In this document: positions 1 through 5,771 of the stretch, piece by piece
Numbering within the stretch: the stretch's first letter is position 1
How the letters are laid out: each line of letters opens with the position of its first letter
DNA from: CAUZEO01 sp963578625
Lineage (GTDB): Bacteria; Verrucomicrobiota; Kiritimatiellia; SLOV01
DNA: 5,771 nucleotides
NCBI GenBank assembly: GCA_963578625.1
Contig: CAUZEO010000336.1
Coordinates: 1-5,771, forward strand
Reading direction: 5' to 3'
Notes under the pieces: model-generated
Seen by the model: only the letters and a program-made list of their open reading frames with translations
What the model was told of the DNA's origin: nothing
The model's database searches: none
Position numbers and translations under genes: made by a program

Positions 1-3
1 ACC

Positions 4-8
4 AGGGA
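4..8 (+). promoter_or_regulatory. Shine-Dalgarno sequence of serA
   Basis: AGGGA lies 11 nt before the ATG at base 20. The spacing is slightly long but workable, and it supports this ATG as the serA start. Only 19 bases precede the gene in the window, so no promoter can be judged. Confidence 0.55.
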
Positions 9-19
9 CTATAGAAAAA

Positions 20-1600
20 ATGAAAAAAAAAGTCCTGATTCCTACTCGCCTTGATGCTGTTGCGGTTGAACTTCTTCAGGCGCACGGAGGATACGAGGTC
101 CACCAGGAGGACACTGCCGAATTGTTGGAACTTGCGCGCCGGCACGCAGATGCCCACGCTCTTATCGTTCGGAGTGAGAAGGTCACCGCGGAGGTCATCG
201 ATGCGTTCACCGACTTGATTGTTATCGTGCGCGCGGGCGCCGGATTCAACACGATCGACGTCAGGCACGCGAGAACCTGCGGCGTCGACGTGATGAATAC
301 CCCGGGCGCAAACGCCAACGCAGTGGCTGAAGAGGTCATCGCCATGATGCTTGCGGACGCCCGCCACGTTGTTGCGGCGGATATTTCCACCCGCAAAGGG
401 GAATGGCGAAAGAAAGACTTCGTGGGCCGGGAGATCACCGGGAAAGCGCTGGGAATCGTAGGCGTTGGGTCGATCGGGCAAACCCTGGTCAAGCGTGCGA
501 GGGGTTTTGACATGACGGTTCTCGGGTACGATCCGGTCCTGACGCACGAGCGGGCCCGTGAACTCGGGGTCGAACTCGTCGAACTGCCGAGTCTGTTCGA
601 GCGGTCCGATTACATCTCTCTCCATTTGCCCGAAAACGATCGGACGCGAGGTCTTGTCGATCGAAGGCTGTTGGAACTTTTGAAGCCGGGGGCGACGATC
701 ATCAATTGCGCCCGCGCCGGCATTGTGAACGAAGCCGACCTGCGAGCCGCCAAGCGGGAACGCGGGATCCGATTCTTGAATGACGTCTATCCAGCGGACG
801 AAGCCGGACCCAAACCGGTCGCCGACGTGGCGGATCTGATGATGCCGCACCTGGGGGCCAGCACCGTCGAAGCCAACCGGAATGCGGCATTGCGTGCGGC
901 CCAGCAGTTAATTGAATATGACGACAAGGGGCTCCGCGCTTTCATCGTGAATCGGGATGTGCCGGTTGGTTTGGACGAAGCGTACGGCGAACTGGCCTAT
1001 GTTGTGGCGAACTTCTGCCGGAGCGTAGTGGGACGTTCGTACAAACTCAGGCGGATCGCATCCAGCTTCTACGGCAGCCTCGCGCCCTTCAGCGAGTGGC
1101 TCATTCTTCCCGTCGCGGCGGCAGCGGTTGAGAATTTCGAGCGTTCCATGGACTACGCGGCCACCCTGCAACATTTGCGGGACAAGGGCGTGGAGTATGA
1201 GAACCGGACCGGGGACGGCACCAAGGGCTATGAAAATTCCATCACCATCGACCTGGTCGTTGAGTTCGACGACAATAACCTGCGCCGGGCAAGCGTTCGC
1301 GGCACCATGGCCGAGGGAAACGTGATGATTTCCCGAATCAACGACTTCGATAAGCTTTACTTCGATCCTGGCGGAAAAAACTTCATCGTTTCCTACCAGG
1401 ATCGTCCCGGAGTTCTGGGCCAGATCGGGGCAGCGCTTGCCGATGCGGGGATCAACATCGACGACGTCCGAAATCCGCATGATGCGAAGGCGATCCAATC
1501 CCTGGCATGGTTCAAGGTGAATCAGCGGGTACCGGATGAAGTTATCGAACGTGTTTCCGAGACGATCGGCGCGGACATTGCCGTGTACGCGGAACTGTAG
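20..1600 (+). CDS. serA: D-3-phosphoglycerate dehydrogenase (ASB + ACT type)
   Basis: Oxidises 3-phosphoglycerate to 3-phosphohydroxypyruvate with NAD+, the first step of cytosolic serine synthesis. At 526 residues it has the usual length of the long PGDH class. Domains in order: substrate-binding part at about 1-95; nucleotide-binding Rossmann part at about 96-285, with GVGSIG at 148-153 and Asp171 at the end of the second strand (typical of NAD preference); return of the substrate-binding part to about 310; a divergent ASB (allosteric substrate-binding) domain at about 315-450; and an ACT domain at about 454-526, with DRPGVLGQIG and Asn479 in the usual serine-binding loop. Catalytic Arg232 (NCARAG) and His277 (MPHLGAST) are visible. 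The usual catalytic Glu of DVFxxEP is replaced by DVYPADEAG, giving Asp260 at the aligned position and Glu261 next to it. Serine feedback through ACT is expected from the family. A related 2-hydroxyacid dehydrogenase specificity cannot be wholly excluded, but the ASB-ACT tail strongly favours SerA. The gene ends 9 bp from the convergent protease gene. Confidence 0.95.
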   Translation: MKKKVLIPTRLDAVAVELLQAHGGYEVHQEDTAELLELARRHADAHALIVRSEKVTAEVIDAFTDLIVIVRAGAGFNTIDVRHARTCGVDVMNTPGANANAVAEEVIAMMLADARHVVAADISTRKGEWRKKDFVGREITGKALGIVGVGSIGQTLVKRARGFDMTVLGYDPVLTHERARELGVELVELPSLFERSDYISLHLPENDRTRGLVDRRLLELLKPGATIINCARAGIVNEADLRAAKRERGIRFLNDVYPADEAGPKPVADVADLMMPHLGASTVEANRNAALRAAQQLIEYDDKGLRAFIVNRDVPVGLDEAYGELAYVVANFCRSVVGRSYKLRRIASSFYGSLAPFSEWLILPVAAAAVENFERSMDYAATLQHLRDKGVEYENRTGDGTKGYENSITIDLVVEFDDNNLRRASVRGTMAEGNVMISRINDFDKLYFDPGGKNFIVSYQDRPGVLGQIGAALADAGINIDDVRNPHDAKAIQSLAWFKVNQRVPDEVIERVSETIGADIAVYAEL

Positions 1601-1609
1601 GTTGGGAGG

Positions 1610-2413
1610 CTATCCCTTTCGATGCAGCGGTGTGGCAGTCCTTTCGCCTTGCTGCGGCGCGAAGGGGGGAGGGCCGACGACCACGTCTTCATGCCCCAAG
1701 GGCGGTCGGCCCAAGGCATCCATGGCTGGATAACGCTTGCGGATGTTAGCGTATCGCACGAACCGGTACTCGGCCCGCGCGGCAAAGAAGATGAAAAACG
1801 AAATTGCGACCAGAGCCAAATCGAGTCGCGCCAGGCCGATCACCAGGAACAGTCCCGCCATTCCCTGACCGATCCGGGCCGCGATTCGCGTCGCTTCGAG
1901 GCGGCCCCGCCGGGGGGAGAGAACCGCTCGCAGGACCCGTCCTCCATCCATCGGGAAAGACGGTAAGAGGTTAAAAAGCAGCAGTCCCGCGTTGACCGCA
2001 GTCAGGATCGCGAAAATTTCAAAAAGCAGCGGTATTCCCAGGAGGTGGAAACCTGCGGCGATCAGGCCGGTGACGATTGCAATTCCAAGGCTGACGATCG
2101 GACCTGCCACCGCAATCTTGATTTCCGCCGCCGGCCGCTCCGGGATGTGAGACAACTCCGCAACGCCGCCGATGGGTAGGAGAAGGATCTGTCGTACCCC
2201 GCATCCTTCCCGCATCGCGATGAGGGCATGCCCCATCTCGTGAAGAGCGACGCTACAAAAGAAAAGGATCATGATCCCGGCACTCAGCAGAAGAGGCAGT
2301 CCCACTCGCTGGCTGAAAAACATCGCCATTACCGGCAGAAGTACCACCAGGGTGATATGAACCCGGATGGGAATTTCGCGTATCCGACAAATCTCGTAGG
2401 AGGATCCAAACAT
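1610..2413 (-). CDS. Site-2-type intramembrane metalloprotease (M50), compact form
   Basis: A 267-residue integral membrane protein of the M50 (site-2 protease) family, which cleaves substrates within the membrane using zinc. HEMGH at residues 58-62 supplies two zinc ligands and the catalytic Glu59. NLLPSFPMDGGR at 148-159 supplies the third ligand, Asp156. About five to six hydrophobic segments are visible, near residues 17-34, 39-57, 99-121, 128-150 and a long one at 185-211 that may be two helices. GGVAEL (82-87) and the AVAGP segment (101-105) are also typical of the family. There is no PDZ domain and no CBS pair, so it resembles the SpoIVFB/Rip3-type core rather than RseP. The C-terminus (about 215-267) is a polar, Pro-rich tail. 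No anti-sigma factor or other substrate is encoded nearby, so the target is unknown. The ATG at 2413 has no close Shine-Dalgarno; the nearest AGGA is 17 nt away. It is still the best start because the segment just after it fits the family N-terminus. It lies 82 nt downstream of the TPR gene. Confidence 0.9.
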   Translation of the reverse strand: MFGSSYEICRIREIPIRVHITLVVLLPVMAMFFSQRVGLPLLLSAGIMILFFCSVALHEMGHALIAMREGCGVRQILLLPIGGVAELSHIPERPAAEIKIAVAGPIVSLGIAIVTGLIAAGFHLLGIPLLFEIFAILTAVNAGLLLFNLLPSFPMDGGRVLRAVLSPRRGRLEATRIAARIGQGMAGLFLVIGLARLDLALVAISFFIFFAARAEYRFVRYANIRKRYPAMDALGRPPLGHEDVVVGPPPFAPQQGERTATPLHRKG

Positions 2414-2495
2414 GTCCGTTAGTGCGCCGTTCCTGAGAGTAGACAGCGCCGGTGCCCGATTCGTTGAACGAAAGTGAGCGGGGCCGTCATCGATG
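2414..2495 (-). other. Gap between the TPR gene and the M50 gene
   Basis: This 82-nt spacer holds a 13-nt perfect palindrome, TTCGTTGAACGAA, at 2460-2472 (6-bp arms around one central base). No T-tract follows it on the minus strand, so it does not look like an intrinsic terminator. I see no clear promoter boxes. The two genes may be co-transcribed. Confidence 0.4.
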
Positions 2496-4754
2496 TCACG
2501 GAACTTCCACCGGTTCGCGAATCGAGATGTCCGGCGAGTCGACGGGCTCGGCCGGCGTCATTTCCAGTGACTGCGGCCCCTCGATTTTCGGCAGGGAGTG
2601 GAAATCGTCCGCATCCTCTGCCGGCTCTTTACCATTTTCTGCGTCGGGACTCTCTGCGATCATGGTGGCGTCGGGGGACAGAGCGGGCGCTGCGCTTTCC
2701 GGTTCAGTTCCCATTGCTTCCCTGGCTGATTTGAGCTCCTCGGCTTGTTTTCGAAGCGGATCAAGATCGATTTCCCGGGATGTCAGTTTTTCCCCCACCG
2801 GCGCGCTGGTGGGATCGAGGACGAATGACCGCTTCCACTTTTCTTCGGCTTCTTCGTCCCGCCCGAGCTTGCTCAGGATGTCCCCCAGGTGATCGGTTAT
2901 GATCGGATCATCCGGCACCAGCTCAGACGCCCGGGTCACTTCAAGTAGCGCCGATTCGTATTTCTCCTGCTGGTAATAAATCCATCCCAGGGTGTCGACA
3001 TATGCGCCGCTAGTGGGATCCGAATCCAGGGCGATCCGGACGTGTTCCAGAGCCAGGTCCAGATTGATGTTGTGCTCGGCCCACATATACGAAAGGTAGT
3101 TGCGCGCGGTTACGTTGGCCGGATCGAGCTCAATCGTTTTCAGAAAGTACTTTTCAGCCGTGCCGATATTCCCGAGTCTTTCGTGGGCCGCCGCGAAGGA
3201 GAAATAAAATTCACCATCCAGAACTGGGACCGCTTCTTTTCTGGTGCCTGCGAGTTCCATCGCTTTCTCGAAGTCCTCTATCGCGGCATTGAAATCCTCC
3301 TGCAAGCTGTGCAAGGTGCCGCGGCAGATCCGAGCCGCGGGGTCGGAAGGTTTTTTTTCCACGTATGTATCGAAAAACCCGGTGAGCTGGCTCAACTCCG
3401 CGTTTGGAAGAGAATCCTTCAAGAACAAATAGAGATAAAGGTAGTTGGTGTCGCCGGCATGGGGGAGGTTGGTTAGGGCCTCCTCCAGGTTGCCGGTCTC
3501 GTATGCCGCACGCGCGTAGTGGTAGTGTAAACTCGGGCCGCTCTTGTCTTTCCCAAGCCGTTTGCGCGCCTTCGCATACCATTCGAATGCCAATTCGAAC
3601 TTGCCTATAGAGGAGTAGGTATAGGCCAATTCCTCCGACAGGCGGCCGTTCCCGGTCATTTTTTCCAGGCCATCGTAAAGAACGTCGATTGCGCCTTCGG
3701 CGTCCGATACCCGCAGCAGCATTGCCAGGCGGATGTAAGAGAGCGGATCATTCCTGGTCGCGGTTGAGGACAGGCGGAAATTCTCGATCGCTTTGTCCAA
3801 ATTCTCATTCTCCAGGTACAGTTCACCCAGGTAATAGTACACTTGAGGGTTGGACGGTTGATCCTTGCTGATGGACTCCAGCGTGGCAATTGCCTCATCG
3901 AAATCTCCGGCGGCCAGAAACCGCAATGCCAGCTCCTGCTTGGTCCCCAAGTCGTCCGGGAACTCTTTTTCAATTGTTCGGAAATGCTTCATGGCTTTGT
4001 CGTGCTGGTTGTTTAGGATGTACAGGTCGCCGATCCGAAATAACAATTCTTGGTTTTTGCCTTCCAGTTTCACTGCCCGTTCAAGATAGCCGGTCGCCTT
4101 TTCCCGGAAAGCGTACGCTTCTTCATCAGTCGAGGCGCGATTCGCATCTTCAACGTAAATACGGGAGAGGTTCAGGTATAAATCGAGGGGTTTCTTGACC
4201 TCCCGGACTCCCAATTCGAGAATCCGCCTGGCTTCATCCATGTCGCCCTGCAATACGTAAAAAGCAGCGTAGTCCAGGTAGGGAAGGGGGTCGGACTTGT
4301 CGATTTTCAGAAGACGTTCATACGCCTCCTTGGCAAGCTCCGGTTGTTCCGCGATCCGGTATGACATCGCGAGCACCGACAACGCGTGAGAGGACTCCGG
4401 GTCTCGTTCAAGAACCGCTTCGATAATGCGGATGGCCTCCTTCGTCCGCTTTTGCCGCAGAAGGCCCATCGCGATCCGAAAGTTCAACTCTTCGTTGTCG
4501 GGATCGAGTTCAACGGCGAGAAGATAGCTCTCGAGAGCCCCTTCGTACTCACGCTGATACTCGTGAATCAGGCCACAGGCGTAACGCGCCAGCACTTCCG
4601 CGAAAACCTGATCGTCCTCGCTGAGTTCCCGCAGCGGAACCCCTTTTTTGGGTTCTGAATATTCGGAAACACCAGGATCCGCTGACTGACACCCAGCGAG
4701 AATCCCAGTCCATAAAACAAGGAGCACTCGAGAAATCGTACGGGAAACCCGCAT
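2496..4754 (-). CDS. Large TPR-repeat lipoprotein
   Basis: A 752-residue secreted lipoprotein. The N-terminus has basic residues, a hydrophobic stretch and the lipobox LAGC with Cys22 as the predicted lipidated residue. Residue 23 is Gln rather than Asp, so in a double-membrane cell outer-membrane sorting is plausible (inference). Residues about 55-660 are nearly continuous tetratricopeptide repeats, roughly a dozen or more. Clear examples lie at 57-90 (ending in AVELDPDN), 124-155, 234-266, 304-330, 514-546 (ending in TIELDP) and 583-648. The last block, with NYLSYMWAEHN at 552-562 and DTLGWIYYQQEKY at 587-599, looks like the most conserved part of a widespread family of bacterial TPR proteins of unknown role. 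Residues about 660-680 are charged and helical. Residues 680-752 are an acidic Pro/Ala/Glu-rich, low-complexity tail, probably disordered. TPRs bind proteins, so a scaffold or envelope-assembly role is plausible but unproven. The start is fixed by the signal peptide; no good Shine-Dalgarno precedes it. The gene begins 55 nt after the mini-protein gene. Confidence 0.88.
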   Translation of the reverse strand: MRVSRTISRVLLVLWTGILAGCQSADPGVSEYSEPKKGVPLRELSEDDQVFAEVLARYACGLIHEYQREYEGALESYLLAVELDPDNEELNFRIAMGLLRQKRTKEAIRIIEAVLERDPESSHALSVLAMSYRIAEQPELAKEAYERLLKIDKSDPLPYLDYAAFYVLQGDMDEARRILELGVREVKKPLDLYLNLSRIYVEDANRASTDEEAYAFREKATGYLERAVKLEGKNQELLFRIGDLYILNNQHDKAMKHFRTIEKEFPDDLGTKQELALRFLAAGDFDEAIATLESISKDQPSNPQVYYYLGELYLENENLDKAIENFRLSSTATRNDPLSYIRLAMLLRVSDAEGAIDVLYDGLEKMTGNGRLSEELAYTYSSIGKFELAFEWYAKARKRLGKDKSGPSLHYHYARAAYETGNLEEALTNLPHAGDTNYLYLYLFLKDSLPNAELSQLTGFFDTYVEKKPSDPAARICRGTLHSLQEDFNAAIEDFEKAMELAGTRKEAVPVLDGEFYFSFAAAHERLGNIGTAEKYFLKTIELDPANVTARNYLSYMWAEHNINLDLALEHVRIALDSDPTSGAYVDTLGWIYYQQEKYESALLEVTRASELVPDDPIITDHLGDILSKLGRDEEAEEKWKRSFVLDPTSAPVGEKLTSREIDLDPLRKQAEELKSAREAMGTEPESAAPALSPDATMIAESPDAENGKEPAEDADDFHSLPKIEGPQSLEMTPAEPVDSPDISIREPVEVP

Positions 4755-4809
4755 GATGGATCATTGCCAGACAGCCTACGGAACGTTCGTTTGCGCGGTG
4801 GTAGAACGA
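4755..4809 (-). other. Gap between the mini-protein and TPR genes
   Basis: A 55-nt spacer with no recognisable promoter, terminator or strong Shine-Dalgarno. It holds the 8-bp palindrome GAACGTTC. A 12-nt inverted repeat, ATGATGGATCAT (4753-4764), overlaps the TPR start codon and puts a second, out-of-frame ATG 10 nt upstream. Confidence 0.35.
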
Positions 4810-4899
4810 TTATTTCTTCTTATGGCGGTCGGCTTTCAGGCGCTTTTTCCGCTTGTGCTTCGCCATCTTGCGTTTCCGCCATTTTTTTACGGTACCCAT
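4810..4899 (-). CDS. AURKAIP1/COX24-type (mS38, bS22-like) ribosomal mini-protein
   Basis: A complete 29-residue reading frame with ATG start and TAA stop. It has 12 Lys, 5 Arg and 2 His against one acidic residue. The core MAKHKRKKR (12-20) and the end RHKKK (25-29) match, from memory of the family, the short bacterial AURKAIP1/COX24-domain proteins. Known members include the mycobacterial and Bacteroidota small-subunit proteins called bS22 and the mitochondrial homologue mS38. Those sit on the small ribosomal subunit, so the same is inferred here. Support for a real gene: AGGAAGAGG at 4911-4919 lies upstream with 11-nt spacing; no alternative start codon exists between the in-frame upstream stop and this ATG; and the frame fills an otherwise empty gap between hisG and the TPR gene. 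Length is typical of the family, so it is not a fragment. Automated gene finders may skip it. It follows hisG by 68 nt. The main alternative is a chance Lys/Arg-rich frame, which the motif makes unlikely. Confidence 0.87.
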   Translation of the reverse strand: MGTVKKWRKRKMAKHKRKKRLKADRHKKK

Positions 4900-4910
4900 G
4901 GAGACTTTGG

Positions 4911-4919
4911 CCTCTTCCT
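4911..4919 (-). promoter_or_regulatory. Shine-Dalgarno of the mini-protein gene
   Basis: On the minus strand this reads AGGAAGAGG, two overlapping purine-rich anti-16S matches (AGGA and GAGG). The nearer one lies 11 nt before the ATG at 4899. It supports translation of the 29-codon gene independently of hisG. Confidence 0.55.
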
Positions 4920-4930
4920 GTGTTTGGCGT

Positions 4931-4948
4931 GCAGGAGATGGTTCCTGC
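4931..4948 (-). other. Hairpin in the leader of the mini-protein gene
   Basis: A perfect 6-bp inverted repeat, GCAGGA and TCCTGC, with a 6-nt loop. It lies between the hisG stop and the Shine-Dalgarno of the small gene. No U-run follows it on the minus strand, so it is not a standard intrinsic terminator. It could be a processing or translational-control element, or chance. Confidence 0.35.
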
Positions 4949-4967
4949 TCACCCGTCTACCTATCGC

Positions 4968-5771
4968 TTAAGAAACGACTTTATTCAATGACAATTCGAT
5001 AATTCCTTGCGCACCGGCTGATTTCAGCTCCGGAATGATCTCCCGAACAATCTTTTCTTTGACCACCGACTCGATGCTGTACCAGCCCGAATCACTCAGC
5101 TTGTTGAGCGTCGGTGCGTGCAACGAGGGCAGAATACGGGTCACCGCCTCAACGTCCCGCTCCTGCACGTTCATTTTCAGCAAAACTCGTGTCTCCGCGG
5201 CGAGCGCTCCATGTAAAAGAAGGACGATTTTCTCAATTTTGCTCCTTTTCCACACGTCCTCCCACGATTTTTTGTGCGCGATGACACGGGTGGTGGATTC
5301 CAGCACCGTTTCGACAATGCGAAGATTATTTGCCCGGAGTGAGGATCCCGTTTCAGTGATTTCAATGATCGCATCCACCAGTTCCGGCGCTTTGACTTCT
5401 GTTGCCCCCCAGGAAAACTCGACTTCCGCATCAACGCCGTTCCGCTCAAGATATTGGCGCGAGATGCCGACTGCCTCGGTGGCAATGCGCTTGCCCTGAA
5501 GGTCTTGCACTGATTGGACTGTAGAATCCTCCGGCACTGCCAGAACCCAACGCACCGGTCGAAGTCCCTGTTTCGCGTAGATCAACTCCCCAACCTCCAC
5601 GACGTCGGACCCGTTCTCGACGATCCAATCGTGCCCTGTCAGGCCGAGGTCGAGCATGCCGCTTTCGACATAGCGGCTGATTTCCTGCGCGCGGATGAGC
5701 CTTGCCTCGATTTCTTTGTCGTCGATTCGGGGTACGTAGGATCGTGAGCCTGCGCTAATCGTATAGCCCGC
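4968..5771 (-). CDS. hisG: ATP phosphoribosyltransferase, long form (5' end beyond window)
   Basis: Joins ATP and PRPP to give phosphoribosyl-ATP, the committed first step of histidine synthesis, in the cytosol. The frame stays open to the window edge, giving 267 visible residues and starting at AGYTI. Roughly the first 20 residues of the usual N-terminus are missing off the edge. The Met codon at 5657 is internal, because the 38 codons before it encode conserved HisG sequence (SRSYVPRIDD, then LIRAQEISRYVESG). Visible landmarks: LGLTGHDWIVE; EFSWGATEVK; the PRPP-binding segment DAIIEITETGSSLRAN at 5328-5375; and a C-terminal regulatory domain from about 5237 to the stop, containing GALAAETRVLLKMNV, the SLHAPTLNKL segment and AGAQGIIELSLNKVV. 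That last domain marks the long, hexameric form, which needs no HisZ partner and is feedback-inhibited by histidine (known for the family). No other his gene is in view downstream, so it is either the last his gene of its operon or stands alone. Confidence 0.95.
   Translation of the reverse strand, partial: AGYTISAGSRSYVPRIDDKEIEARLIRAQEISRYVESGMLDLGLTGHDWIVENGSDVVEVGELIYAKQGLRPVRWVLAVPEDSTVQSVQDLQGKRIATEAVGISRQYLERNGVDAEVEFSWGATEVKAPELVDAIIEITETGSSLRANNLRIVETVLESTTRVIAHKKSWEDVWKRSKIEKIVLLLHGALAAETRVLLKMNVQERDVEAVTRILPSLHAPTLNKLSDSGWYSIESVVKEKIVREIIPELKSAGAQGIIELSLNKVVS

Noticed and set aside
23..31. Run of nine A after the serA start codon as a slippage or frameshift site
   Set aside because: It encodes the normal MKKK start of the protein and the frame is intact. 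A-rich starts are common and nothing points to programmed slippage.
908..1498. Antisense open frame of 196 codons opposite serA
   Set aside because: It lies wholly inside the well-supported serA coding region on the other strand, shows no domain I recognise, and is expected from GC-biased codon use.
1604..1616. Possible bidirectional terminator between serA and the M50 gene (GGGA, loop, TCCC)
   Set aside because: The stem is only 4 bp and the following T-run is three bases, too weak to call.
1640..1666. Imperfect 8-bp stem with an 11-nt loop near the 3' end of the M50 gene
   Set aside because: It contains a G-T pair, has a large loop, lacks a U-tract on either strand and lies inside coding sequence.
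2452..2892. Plus-strand open frame of 146 codons opposite the 3' end of the TPR gene
   Set aside because: Its Ser-rich translation is the mirror of the low-complexity acidic tail; it has no recognisable domain and is a shadow frame.
3042..3476. Plus-strand open frame of 144 codons inside the TPR gene
   Set aside because: Fully antisense to clear TPR repeats, with no motif of its own.
4753..4991. Plus-strand open frames of 72-75 codons across the hisG to TPR interval
   Set aside because: They run antisense to the 29-codon basic gene, lack a good ribosome site, and look like ordinary by-products of its Lys/Arg codons.
5657..5657. ATG at 5657 (minus strand) as the hisG start
   Set aside because: The frame upstream to the window edge encodes conserved HisG sequence (SRSYVPRIDD), so this Met is internal and the gene is cut by the edge.
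1..5771. Mobile element, CRISPR, tRNA, rRNA or prophage content
   Set aside because: No terminal repeats, spaced direct repeats, tRNA-like cloverleaf, or transposase or integrase motifs were seen on either strand.

Overview
This window looks like ordinary chromosomal DNA from a free-living bacterium, moderately GC-rich by eye (roughly mid-50s percent), densely coded and with short intergenic gaps. I see no phage, transposon, plasmid, CRISPR, tRNA or rRNA signal. The lineage cannot be fixed from sequence alone. The mS38/bS22-type mini-protein, the lipobox TPR protein and the style of the HisG C-terminus would fit a Gram-negative-type lineage in or near the PVC group, or an uncultured phylum with similar gene content. 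That placement is a low-confidence inference.

Layout. On the plus strand, bases 20-1600 encode a full-length SerA (D-3-phosphoglycerate dehydrogenase with ASB and ACT regulatory domains), the first enzyme of serine synthesis. It converges, with only 9 bp between stop codons, on a minus-strand series of four genes. In transcription order these are: hisG (long-form ATP phosphoribosyltransferase, 5' end cut by the right window edge); a 29-codon, extremely basic gene at 4810-4899 matching the AURKAIP1/COX24 (mS38, bacterial bS22-like) ribosomal mini-protein type; a 752-residue TPR lipoprotein; and a compact M50 site-2-type intramembrane metalloprotease. The minus-strand gaps are 68, 55 and 82 nt, so co-transcription is possible but not shown. 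No convincing intrinsic terminator separates these genes.

How the genes relate. SerA and HisG are unconnected first-step amino-acid enzymes (serine and histidine) and both carry C-terminal regulatory domains suited to end-product feedback. The mini-protein probably belongs to the small ribosomal subunit. The TPR lipoprotein and M50 protease would act at the envelope, but nothing here shows that they work together. The points most worth a second look are the easily missed 29-codon gene with a hairpin in its leader, and the altered catalytic-glutamate motif of SerA. I found no evidence of a new multi-gene system.
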